Of a stretch of DNA of 64,000 bases, positions 39,303-46,039 are shown piece after piece. The first letter of the stretch is position 1, and each line of letters opens with the position of its first letter. The position numbers were made by a program, and so were the translations under genes. Source of the stretch: Caulobacteraceae bacterium (GTDB lineage Bacteria; Pseudomonadota; Alphaproteobacteria; Caulobacterales; Aquidulcibacteraceae); NCBI GenBank assembly GCA_016703335.1, contig JADJCG010000001.1, forward strand, positions 372,001 to 436,000, given 5' to 3'. Below the pieces are notes generated by a model. The model was given only the letters and a program-made list of their open reading frames with translations, ran no database searches and had not been told where the DNA came from.

Positions 39303-41038
39303 ATGGGACGCACACTCACAATTCTCGCTGCCGCGTTGTCGGCACTCTTCATCGGCAGCGTAGCGCACGCCTACGACGATCTCGAGCTAAACTCGTTTCA
39401 ATACGAAGGCATTCAGCGCACCGTCGGTGTTTACGTCCCACCGTCTTATCATAGCGGCACGCCCGCACCGCTCATCGTCGCGCTACACGGCCGCTTCTCT
39501 TCAGCACGCGCCTTCCACGCCTCAGCCACCTACGTCGCGTCGCCGACGCGCGTGGCGCAATCGTCATCTATCCTCAAGCATCGGAAGCGTTTTGGAATGA
39601 TGGGGGCCTCGCCGCCCTCGCTCGCGCAGACGTGCCGCGCGATGATGCAGGCTTCATCGCGTCCGCCATCGATGCCATTGACGCCGACTACACGATCGAC
39701 CGCGCTCAAGTATTCATCACGGGATACGACAGCGGCGCCGCCCTCGCCTACCGCCTCGCTTGCAACGGACAACTGCAACTCGCCGGCGTCGCAGCGGTCA
39801 GCGCACTCATGTGGGACTACATCTCGACCACATGCGCGAGCGCCCCTCCCACGCCAATGCTCATCCTGCATGGCCGGCGCGATGACCTCTACCCTGTAAA
39901 CGGCGGAGAAGTGAACCAAGGCCAGCGCGTGCGCCGCCTGAGCGCGGATCAGACCGTCAACCACTGGCGCCAAGTGAATGGCTGCGCGCAAGCAACCGAA
40001 AACCGGGGCGACAGCTCCTACTTCGCAACATGCACTGGCGCACCCGTCGCCTACATCGAAGTCCCGGGCGGCGAGCACGATTGGTTCCGCACTGGCGCCA
40101 ACTACGAACTCAATCGACAAGACATCGACACCGCCGCAACGATCGACACGTTCTTCTTCGATCGCACACACTTCGCGCTACCAACCCCGCGCGGCGCCAA
40201 TGGCCGCGCGCGCGCCATGCTGATGTACGCCCCTCCCAGCTACGATCCCGCAACCCCGACGCCTTTGGTCGTCGTCCTGCACGGACGACCGCAAAACGCG
40301 ACCGGCATCGCTCAAGATACACAATGGAACGCCGCCGCCGCGCGGCACGGCTTTCTGGTCGCTTACCCCGAAGGCATCAACAATGAGTGGAACGCCTTTA
40401 ACGACCTCACCGGTCGCCGTTCGGTCACGCCACAAAACGATCAGGAATACCTCGAGACCCTCGTTCGCGATCTCGCCATCGACTTCAACATCGATCCGCG
40501 CCGCGTCTATCTCACCGGCTTCTCCAACGGCGGCTTCATGACCATCCGCATGGCCTGCACCTCGTCCAACACCTTCGCCGGCTACGCCGCAGTTGGCGCC
40601 GGGCTTTACAGCGTACTCACCGGCCGCTGCCGCTCACGCCGGGCACCCTTCCTCCTGATGCACGGCACCGGCGATGAAAGCGTCGCCTACAATGGCGTCA
40701 TCCAAGCCGATGGCCGCGGCGGCGAACCAACGCGCATCTCGCTCGGCGCTCAAGATACAGTGGCCTTCTTCATCCGCCGCAATGGCTGCAGCTTAACCGG
40801 CGAAAGCGCGATCATCGCCGAGAGCGGTCGCTCGCCGGGCACGCGTGTCGTTCGCTTCGCGCCGCGTGGCTGCGCCGATGGCGCCGATGTTCTGTTCTAC
40901 TTGATCAACGGCGGCGCTCACAATTGGCCGGGCCTCCCCAACAGCGGACCCGAGCCAATCAACATGGACATCAACGCCACCGAAGTGATCTCGGATTTCT
41001 TCCAGCAGCACACGCTTCCCGAAGCACCAGTGCGTTGA
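39303..41038 (+). CDS. Tandem two-domain esterase (LpqC/PHB-depolymerase family), first domain lacks nucleophile
   Basis: Signal peptide cleaved near SVAHAYDD. Two alpha/beta-hydrolase domains of the CE1/LpqC type follow. Domain 1 (ends about 40170) has LIVALHGRFSSA and the elbow GYDSG where the family has GxSxG: the serine is Asp at 39728. Domain 2 has LVVVLHGRPQNATG, the intact elbow GFSNG, HGTGDESV and GGAHNWPG. The frame changes near 39535, where sequence resumes as RVADARGAIVIYPQASEAFW. Likely a secreted esterase on polyester or feruloyl-type substrates. Confidence 0.85.
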
Positions 41039-41161
41039 TCACGCGTTTGGCATTCACAACAGCGCGAGAACCCCAACAGAACACGCACTGGTGATTGCGC
41101 GCGCCTTGTGCGCTTGCACGAACGTGCGCTCTCCTTCTCATCGTTAGGAGGGAAGACAATC

Positions 41162-41424
41162 ATGTCCTACAAATTGAAACTCGGTGTAGCTCTGGCTGTT
41201 GCTGCGTTGGCCTTGCCGACGCTCGCGGCGGCTCAGGATCCATCCACGCGCACTGATCTCACGATCATCGGCGCGGTCCTGACCGATGACCCGAGCAAGT
41301 TGCCGACACGCACGCCGTAGCGACGCCTCAACTGCCGATCGTCTACGAAGACGACGCGGCATCGAGCGCCACCGACGACAACGCGTCAGCCGGCGAAGCT
41401 GCCGCTTCTTCAGAAGCGGAATAA
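41162..41424 (+). CDS. Small secreted acidic protein (frame break near 41315)
   Basis: Strong ribosome-binding site (TTAGGAGGG), a signal peptide (LKLGVALAVAALALPTLAAAQ), then a short mature part. The first frame stops at 41320, but the acidic continuation ATPQLPIVYEDDAASSATDD reads on to a TAA at 41424, just before a strong terminator. About 86 residues. The mature part is rich in Asp, Glu, Ser and Ala and probably disordered. No family recognised. Confidence 0.6.
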
Positions 41425-41440
41425 GCTCTACGGAGTATGG

Positions 41441-41473
41441 ACGGCGGCGATCGGGGTTGATCGCCGCCGTTTT
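41441..41473. terminator. Bidirectional intrinsic terminator
   Basis: Perfect twelve-base-pair stem (ACGGCGGCGATC / GATCGCCGCCGT) with a GGGGTT loop and TTT after it on the plus strand. It lies between the small secreted protein and the convergent transglutaminase-like gene. Confidence 0.85.
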
Positions 41474-41487
41474 CGTGTGCGCTACGT

Positions 41488-42921
41488 TCAGCCAGCGGGG
41501 CGAGCGCGAACCTCGGCCATAGTGTCGAGCCTCAGCAAGCTCGCCAACTGACCAGCCGCTGCAATCGAACGCGGATCACCATCACCAATCGTCAGCGCAA
41601 TATGTGCGCTATCAAATTCTCGCAGCGCCAAATCGAAGCTCCGCCAGTGGCCATCGACGTACGCAACGACCCAGCTATGCGGAATGAACGCGTTGCTCAC
41701 GCCATGATAGCTCTGCCGAGAATACGATACGCCGCTCGCTACGCGCGTCGGAATGCCTGCCGCGCGCCCGAGCGCCGCCAACAACACCGCCGCCTCGGTG
41801 CAATCCCCCTTCCGCCGCTCAAGCGTATCGAGCGCCGAATAGTGGCCGTTGAAATCCGCCTCTTCGAGATACGGGATCGCGCGCTGTAACAGCACTTCCA
41901 TCTTGCGCGCATCAGACACATCGTATCCACGCGCCGCCGCCGCCATTGCTTGCAAGCGCGGATGATCGCTCTGCAACCACGTCGTCGACCGTCGCGCCGC
42001 CGCGAGATAAGCTTCATCCGTCGGCAAACCCGGCCCACACGCGTCGCAAATATCTAAAGTGATGAACGCGCCATCCGTCCGCGCGCGCTGTTCACCGGTC
42101 TGCGGCAGCGGAAACGTGACGCCTTCGCGAAACGCGTAGCGGTAACGGATGTGTCCCCGCCGCGCCTCCTGCGAAATCTGAAACGGCGCCCGCTGCGCCA
42201 TGTTCGGTATCACCTGATATGGCGGATGCCGCCGCTCCGCGGTGGTGCGATCCGTCAGTCGCACACGAAACGTCTCACCGAACATCGGCTGCGCCACTTC
42301 CACCAATCGCCCATGTTCAAGCGCGATCCGCGACACGCCGCGTAAATCCTGCCCCTCATAGCGCCAGCGCACCGCATTGATGCGCCCCTGCGCGTCAGCA
42401 GCGCCAAGCGGCTCAATCACAATGCGCTCGACCGCCATCGAGTCGCTGTCGAAATTCGTGAACTCCAGACGCGGCGTGCTTGCGGGCGTCCAGCTCTGCA
42501 GCAGCGCCTCGCCATCGTCGAAGCGGATATCCGCCGGCAACGCCACACTTTCGCGTCCGCTCCCTGTCGGTGTCTCGCGCACCACATCGACCCGATTAGC
42601 GCCAACGGTCGCGTTCGTCCGGCTCCAGGATCGCCCCGTCCGCGCCGTCGACTCGATCGAAGACACACGACCATCCGCCTCTTCGCGCACTACAGTGCGC
42701 GTCGTCGTGCGATTGGCGACGCCGCCGCGCTCGCGCAAATAGATTTGCTGGCTTTCGATCAGATCGCGCCCATCCGCGCGCGCCGCAACCTGCAGCGAGA
42801 CATGGCCCAAAGTCGCGCCGCTATCGGCGACGATCGTGTACCACGTCGCCGGCTCATCCGCTGACGCCACACTGACCGCCAACGCCATGCACACGAATGC
42901 TGTGACCCGCCTCATGCGCAA
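41488..42921 (-). CDS. Secreted transglutaminase-like protein
   Basis: Signal peptide cleaved after VASADE. A beta-rich N-terminal half (about residues 25-240) is followed by a transglutaminase-core domain with the catalytic Cys in RKGDCTEAAVLLAALGRAAG, the His in FIPHSWVVAYVDG and the Asp in HWRSFDLAL. 477 residues. In bacteria this core can act as protease or cross-linker; substrate unknown. It stands alone between two terminators or gaps. Confidence 0.87.
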   Translation of the reverse strand: MRMRRVTAFVCMALAVSVASADEPATWYTIVADSGATLGHVSLQVAARADGRDLIESQQIYLRERGGVANRTTTRTVVREEADGRVSSIESTARTGRSWSRTNATVGANRVDVVRETPTGSGRESVALPADIRFDDGEALLQSWTPASTPRLEFTNFDSDSMAVERIVIEPLGAADAQGRINAVRWRYEGQDLRGVSRIALEHGRLVEVAQPMFGETFRVRLTDRTTAERRHPPYQVIPNMAQRAPFQISQEARRGHIRYRYAFREGVTFPLPQTGEQRARTDGAFITLDICDACGPGLPTDEAYLAAARRSTTWLQSDHPRLQAMAAAARGYDVSDARKMEVLLQRAIPYLEEADFNGHYSALDTLERRKGDCTEAAVLLAALGRAAGIPTRVASGVSYSRQSYHGVSNAFIPHSWVVAYVDGHWRSFDLALREFDSAHIALTIGDGDPRSIAAAGQLASLLRLDTMAEVRARPAG

Positions 42922-42977
42922 ACGCTAATCCGGCGCGCCGCGTCCGCCGCCTCACGTCTCCGCGAGCGGCGTTTCGA

Positions 42978-44558
42978 TCACTGCAACGTGAGCCGCCGCG
43001 TCACACCCACGGCCGCCAGGAACGCCTCGTCATGGCTCACGATCAGCAACGCGCCGTCATATGCCCGCAAACCCGCCTCCACCGCCTCGATCGAGTCGAT
43101 ATCGAGATGGTTCGTCGGCTCGTCCAGGATCAGCAGCGGCGGCAGCGTCTCGCCGCCCAGCACACACGCCAGCCCCGCGCGCAGCATCTGCCCGCCGCTC
43201 AACGTGCCAACGATTTGCAGCGCCGCGTCCGCGCGAAACATGAACCGCGCCAACGCTGCGCGGCACGCATTCTCATTCGCCTCCGGATTGATCCGCATGA
43301 AATTGTCGCGAATGGACACCGCCGGATCGAGCACACTCACCCGCTGATCCAGCACCGCAAAATCCATCATCACCCGCACACTGCCCGACCACGGCAGCAA
43401 CGCACCCGCGATCAGCGACAACAACGTCGTCTTCCCCAACCCATTCGGCCCGGTGACTGCGACGCGCTCCGGCCCCACGATTGCGAACGACAATCCACGA
43501 AGCACCGAATGCCCAGCCTCATACCCAGCCGTCACATCCTCCAGCTTCAGCACGTCCTTCTGCGCCGCCAAATCCGTCGACGGCAGCGACACCGTAAACG
43601 GCTGCAGCACCTCAATCCGCTCGCGCGCCGCCACCACATCCGCTTCCGCGTCTTCGCGCTGCGTCTCAGCCAAACGCGACATGCTCGCGCTCGTCTCCTC
43701 CGCCTTGCGCTTCATCGCACCGAGCAGAATGCGCGGCATATCTCCACGCGCCGCCTTGCGCTTGCCCGCGCCATCCTTCCGCGCCTTGCGCTCCGCCATC
43801 GTCTGCGCCGTCTCCGCCACATCGGCGATGCGCTTCTCCGCATCCGCCAAGTCATGCTGCGCCGCCGCCAGCTCCAACGCCTTGCGCGCGCGATACGCAC
43901 TCCAATTGCCGCCATAGCGGCGCACGCCCAGCGTCGTCATCTCCACAATCGCGTCCATCGTATCCAACAGTTCGCGATCGTGGCTGACAACGACAGCGCC
44001 CGCGCGCCATCCCGCCAGCAAATCAAGCACCGCCGCGCGCCCATCGCGATCGAGATTGTTCGTCGGCTCATCCAAGATGATGAAATCCGGCTCGGCAAAC
44101 ACCAAGGCGGCCAACGCCGCGCGCGTTCGCTGCCCGCCAGACAACGTCGCCAACGATGTCTCCGCATCTGCATTGAGCGCAAACCGGGTCAGCGCATCTG
44201 CAAGCCGCGTCTCCAGCGTCCAATCAGCGTGCACCAGATCATCCGCGCTCGCCTCGCCACGCTCAGCGCGTTTCAACAGCTCCAGCGCATCCGCAACGCC
44301 AAACAAATCCGCGATCGTTTCGCGCGCATCGACTTGCACCATCTGCCGCAGCACGGCGACGCGCCCGTTCACAGCGACAGCGCCACTGCGCGGAAGCAAA
44401 TCGCCAGCAACAACCTTCAACAGCGTGGTTTTGCCCACGCCATTTCGGCCAACGAGCCCGGCTCGTTCGGCGCCAAAGGTGAAATCAAGACCGGAAAATA
44501 GCTCACGCCCATCCGGCGTGGCCCAACTCAAGTTGGAAAGTGTGATCGTAGTAGGCAT
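42978..44558 (-). CDS. ABC-F family ATPase
   Basis: Soluble protein with two ABC domains and no membrane domain. Walker A motifs are GRNGVGKTT and GPNGLGKTT; signatures are LSGGQRTRAALA and LSGGQMLRAGLA; Walker B is FIILDEPTNNLD and LLILDEPTNHLD. A charged linker between them (AEKRIADVAETAQTMAERKARK) is the P-site-tRNA-interaction arm. The start is set at MPTTITLSNLSW (44558). ABC-F proteins act on the ribosome. It is divergent from the small-RNA locus. Confidence 0.92.
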   Translation of the reverse strand: MPTTITLSNLSWATPDGRELFSGLDFTFGAERAGLVGRNGVGKTTLLKVVAGDLLPRSGAVAVNGRVAVLRQMVQVDARETIADLFGVADALELLKRAERGEASADDLVHADWTLETRLADALTRFALNADAETSLATLSGGQRTRAALAALVFAEPDFIILDEPTNNLDRDGRAAVLDLLAGWRAGAVVVSHDRELLDTMDAIVEMTTLGVRRYGGNWSAYRARKALELAAAQHDLADAEKRIADVAETAQTMAERKARKDGAGKRKAARGDMPRILLGAMKRKAEETSASMSRLAETQREDAEADVVAARERIEVLQPFTVSLPSTDLAAQKDVLKLEDVTAGYEAGHSVLRGLSFAIVGPERVAVTGPNGLGKTTLLSLIAGALLPWSGSVRVMMDFAVLDQRVSVLDPAVSIRDNFMRINPEANENACRAALARFMFRADAALQIVGTLSGGQMLRAGLACVLGGETLPPLLILDEPTNHLDIDSIEAVEAGLRAYDGALLIVSHDEAFLAAVGVTRRLTLQ

Positions 44559-44879
44559 GGCGAGACGCACTTCTCTTGGAGACAAAACAACGGGGTTTGC
44601 TCAGAGAATTTCCATCGCCGCACGCATCTCTTTGGTTGAACGCTGCGCCCACGAACGTAGGCGCCGGGCGCATCGCTTCAAGTACAAAATTCGCAACGTC
44701 GCGTTTTTCGCCTTGACGCTGCCACGAACCGCGATCATACACCCGCCCCTTCGCTCGCGGCAGTTCGTGCGCGAAGAAACGAGAAAGAACGATGAGAAGC
44801 AATTTCGCATTCATCCAGCCGGCGCTGACCACGCACAACCCATTGGGTCGCGCGAAGGTTGATGCGCGCGCGCTTTCTC
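44559..44879. other. Intergenic region between ABC-F gene and small-RNA locus
   Basis: About 320 bases. Open frames here lack coding character or similarity. It must contain the ABC-F promoter on the minus strand and the promoter of the RNA at 44880 on the plus strand. I see no clear hexamers. Confidence 0.4.
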
Positions 44880-44962
44880 GCGGAGGTGAAATGGGCTGAT
44901 CCCATTTCAAATGTTCGACGTTTTCGAACCCCTCCGAGCTCACTGCTCCGGAGGGGTTTTTG
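44880..44962 (+). ncRNA. Candidate small RNA with three hairpins and terminator
   Basis: Three hairpins in 80 bases: GAAATGGG/CCCATTTC (8 bp, 44888-44908), GTTCGA/TCGAAC (6 bp, 44913-44929) and CCCCTCCG/CGGAGGGG (8 bp, 44929-44956) followed by TTTTT. This is the layout of trans-acting alphaproteobacterial sRNAs, ending in an intrinsic terminator. No open frame crosses it. The A/U-rich bases between hairpins 1 and 2 could bind Hfq. A second weak terminator-like pair (CTCTCC ... GGAGAG TTTT) ends near 45011. Confidence 0.6.
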
Positions 44963-45014
44963 TTTCCAGCCTCTCCGAAGCCTTCATCATGCGGAAACAA
45001 AGGAGAGTTTTAAT

Positions 45015-45086
45015 TTCAGGTGGTGAAGGCGCGGATTTCTTCGTTTTGCCAAACGTCCCAAAGGCCGCGTCGCCCGTTCCCCTGAA
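45015..45086 (+). ncRNA. Y RNA-like unit 1 (short, no tRNA-like body)
   Basis: Outer stem TTCAGG/CCTGAA (6 bp) brackets the shared cores GGTGGTGAAG (45019-45028) and CGTTCCC (45075-45081). The inner stem is 45028-45034 with 45065-45071, topped by a GTTT-TGCC-AAAC hairpin. At 72 bases this is the smallest unit and has no T- or D-arm. It belongs to the array upstream of the Ro60 gene; the cores are inferred to be the Ro-binding element. Confidence 0.7.
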
Positions 45087-45092
45087 TACAAT

Positions 45093-45119
45093 TTTTGTCG
45101 GTCATAAAATCCGACAAAA
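45093..45119 (+). other. Spacer hairpin between Y RNA-like units 1 and 2
   Basis: Perfect nine-base-pair inverted repeat (TTTTGTCGG / CCGACAAAA) with a nine-base loop. It has no T-run after it, so it is more likely a processing site or operator than a terminator. Confidence 0.6.
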
Positions 45120-45127
45120 GCCAATTC

Positions 45128-45355
45128 CGATCCGGTGGTGAAGAAGTCTGTTACTTCGCTTCCACCGACGAGGTCGCGGGTGCAATTCCCGTCGGGTCCA
45201 TGGGGGCCTCAGCGAGGCAGTGCGAGGTCCTTCCCAGTCACTTGCGGGGAAGCCTGATACTTCGGGTCGCGGTCCGCCAGGCAACCTGCTCGCCTGTACC
45301 CCAGGGGTAGAGTCCGCTTCGGCAAGCTGCAGATGTCGTCCGTTCCCTAACTCGG
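45128..45355 (+). ncRNA. Y RNA-like unit 2, double-length with two tRNA-like bodies
   Basis: The 5' core GGTGGTGAAG is at 45134 and the next exact 3' core CGTTCCC only at 45341. The inner stem GTCTG (45146-45150) pairs with CAGAT (45330-45334), supporting one long RNA. Body A: T-arm GCGGG-TGCAATT-CCCGT (45176-45192), closed acceptor GGTCC-ATGG-GGGCC (45195-45208), D-like hairpin after it. Body B: CAGGC/GCCTG closed acceptor (45278-45296), then a D-arm remnant TACCCCAGGGGTAGAG. Between them lie degenerate cores (TTCCC at 45231, GGGGAAG at 45246), as if two units had fused. Confidence 0.6.
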
Positions 45356-45363
45356 CATAGAAT

Positions 45364-45485
45364 TTGGCGGTGGTGAAGAGATCGCGTTCTTCGTGCAGGG
45401 ACAAGATGCTGGCGTGCCTTCGGGCATGCAGAGCGTGTCAGCTTCCGCAAGGAAGCAGTTTCGCGTCTCGTCCGTTCCCCGCCAA
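45364..45485 (+). ncRNA. Y RNA-like unit 3 (tetraloop hairpins, no tRNA-like body)
   Basis: Outer stem TTGGCGG/CCGCCAA (7 bp); cores at 45369-45378 and 45473-45479; inner stem GAGA/TCTC extended by CGCG/CGCG. The body has a UUCG-capped 7-bp hairpin (45412-45429) and a GCAA-capped 6-bp hairpin (45441-45456), both highly stable types. No T-loop or D-arm sequence. Confidence 0.68.
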
Positions 45486-45492
45486 TGCCATT

Positions 45493-45521
45493 GCTGCGCC
45501 GGTCACATCGATCGGCGTAGC
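45493..45521 (+). other. Spacer hairpin between Y RNA-like units 3 and 4
   Basis: Nine-base-pair stem with one G.T pair (GCTGCGCCG / CGGCGTAGC) and an eleven-base loop. The bases just after it (CGCCAAGTTTGGCG) form a competing palindrome with the outer stem of unit 4. Confidence 0.55.
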
Positions 45522-45528
45522 GCCAAGT

Positions 45529-45668
45529 TTGGCGGTGGTGAAGAGACGAGTGCATCGGAGAGAGCGCCGCATCGCTTGATGCGGAGGTCGCGCGTTCAAG
45601 TCGTGCCAGCCGAAAGGCTGTAGCTCAGTTACCCGCAAGGGGTTCTCGTCTCGCTCGTTCCCCGCCAA
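45529..45668 (+). ncRNA. Y RNA-like unit 4 with partial permuted tRNA body
   Basis: Outer stem TTGGCGG/CCGCCAA; cores at 45534-45543 and 45656-45662; inner stem GAGACGAG/CTCGTCTC (8 bp). Body in permuted order: a 7-bp hairpin in the anticodon-arm position (45567-45584), AGGTC variable segment, canonical T-arm GCGCG-TTCAAGT-CGTGC (45590-45606), short acceptor CAGCC closed by GAAA onto GGCTG, then TAGCTCAGTT of a D-arm whose 3' half is replaced by an ACCC-GCAAG-GGGT hairpin. Confidence 0.72.
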
Positions 45669-45703
45669 TCCAAGTTGCGCGGCGCGGTGCGTCGTGTGGC
45701 AAG

Positions 45704-45795
45704 GTCAGCCGGTGGTGAAGATGTCCGCTACTTCTTTGGGTGAAGCTCGACCCCATGGGTCGAACACGCGGAGATCGCAGCGTTCCCCGGCTGAC
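45704..45795 (+). ncRNA. Y RNA-like unit 5 (three-way junction)
   Basis: Outer stem GTCAGCCGG/CCGGCTGAC (9 bp, perfect); cores at 45711-45720 and 45781-45787. Inner stem TCCGC/GCGGA closes two hairpins: CTTC/GAAG (45731-45745) and TCGACCC-CAT-GGGTCGA (45747-45763). No tRNA-like arms. Confidence 0.68.
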
Positions 45796-45810
45796 GCTTG
45801 GTTCTATGAA

Positions 45811-45834
45811 ATTTGGCGATGGTGATCGCCAAAT
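45811..45834 (+). other. Spacer hairpin between Y RNA-like units 5 and 6
   Basis: Perfect nine-base-pair stem (ATTTGGCGA / TCGCCAAAT) with loop TGGTGA. Loop and stem echo the unit 5' core (GGCGGTGGTGA), so it may be a degenerate unit start or a Ro60-sensitive element. Confidence 0.55.
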
Positions 45835-45838
45835 CGTG

Positions 45839-45977
45839 CGTCGGCAGGTGGTGAAGAGAAGCCGTTACTTCGACTGTTAATCGCGTGGTCGCGGGTTCGA
45901 GTCCCGCCAGGTCCTCTGTGGACCTGTAGCTCAGTTGGATAGAGCACGAACGGTCTCGTACGTTCCCCTGGCTGGCG
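45839..45977 (+). ncRNA. Y RNA-like unit 6 with complete circularly permuted tRNA-Asn-like body
   Basis: Outer stem of 10 bp with one bulged G (45839-45848 with 45967-45977); cores at 45847-45856 and 45961-45967; inner stem GAGA/TCTC plus CCGTT/AACGG. In tRNA numbering the body reads: 29-31 CGA, anticodon loop CTGTTAA (45874-45880, anticodon GTT), TCGCG, variable TGGTC, T-arm GCGGG-TTCGAGT-CCCGC, acceptor CAGGTCC, loop TCTGT, acceptor GGACCTG, TA, D-arm GCTC-AGTTGGATA-GAGC, A26, CG (27-28). Bases 27-28 plus 29-31 pair with TCGCG, so the anticodon stem is whole but nicked by the Ro-type stem. No CCA. Confidence 0.82.
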
Positions 45978-46039
45978 TTTTTCCGGTGATTGTCGCCGGT
46001 GAACAATGATGATGGAGTAGGAAGTGTAGGTGAAATGCG

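Noticed and set aside
43032..44501. 489-codon plus-strand frame opposite the ABC-F gene
   Set aside because: Arg/His/Gln-rich shadow translation with no domain; the ABC-F motifs on the other strand are complete.
45874..45945. A functional tRNA-Asn gene
   Set aside because: The halves are in permuted order, joined by five bases without a CCA or discriminator context, and enclosed by the array's conserved cores. It is better read as a Y RNA head.
45015..45977. A CRISPR array
   Set aside because: The repeated core is only ten bases, spacing is irregular (115 to 235 bases), units have paired ends and no cas gene is present.
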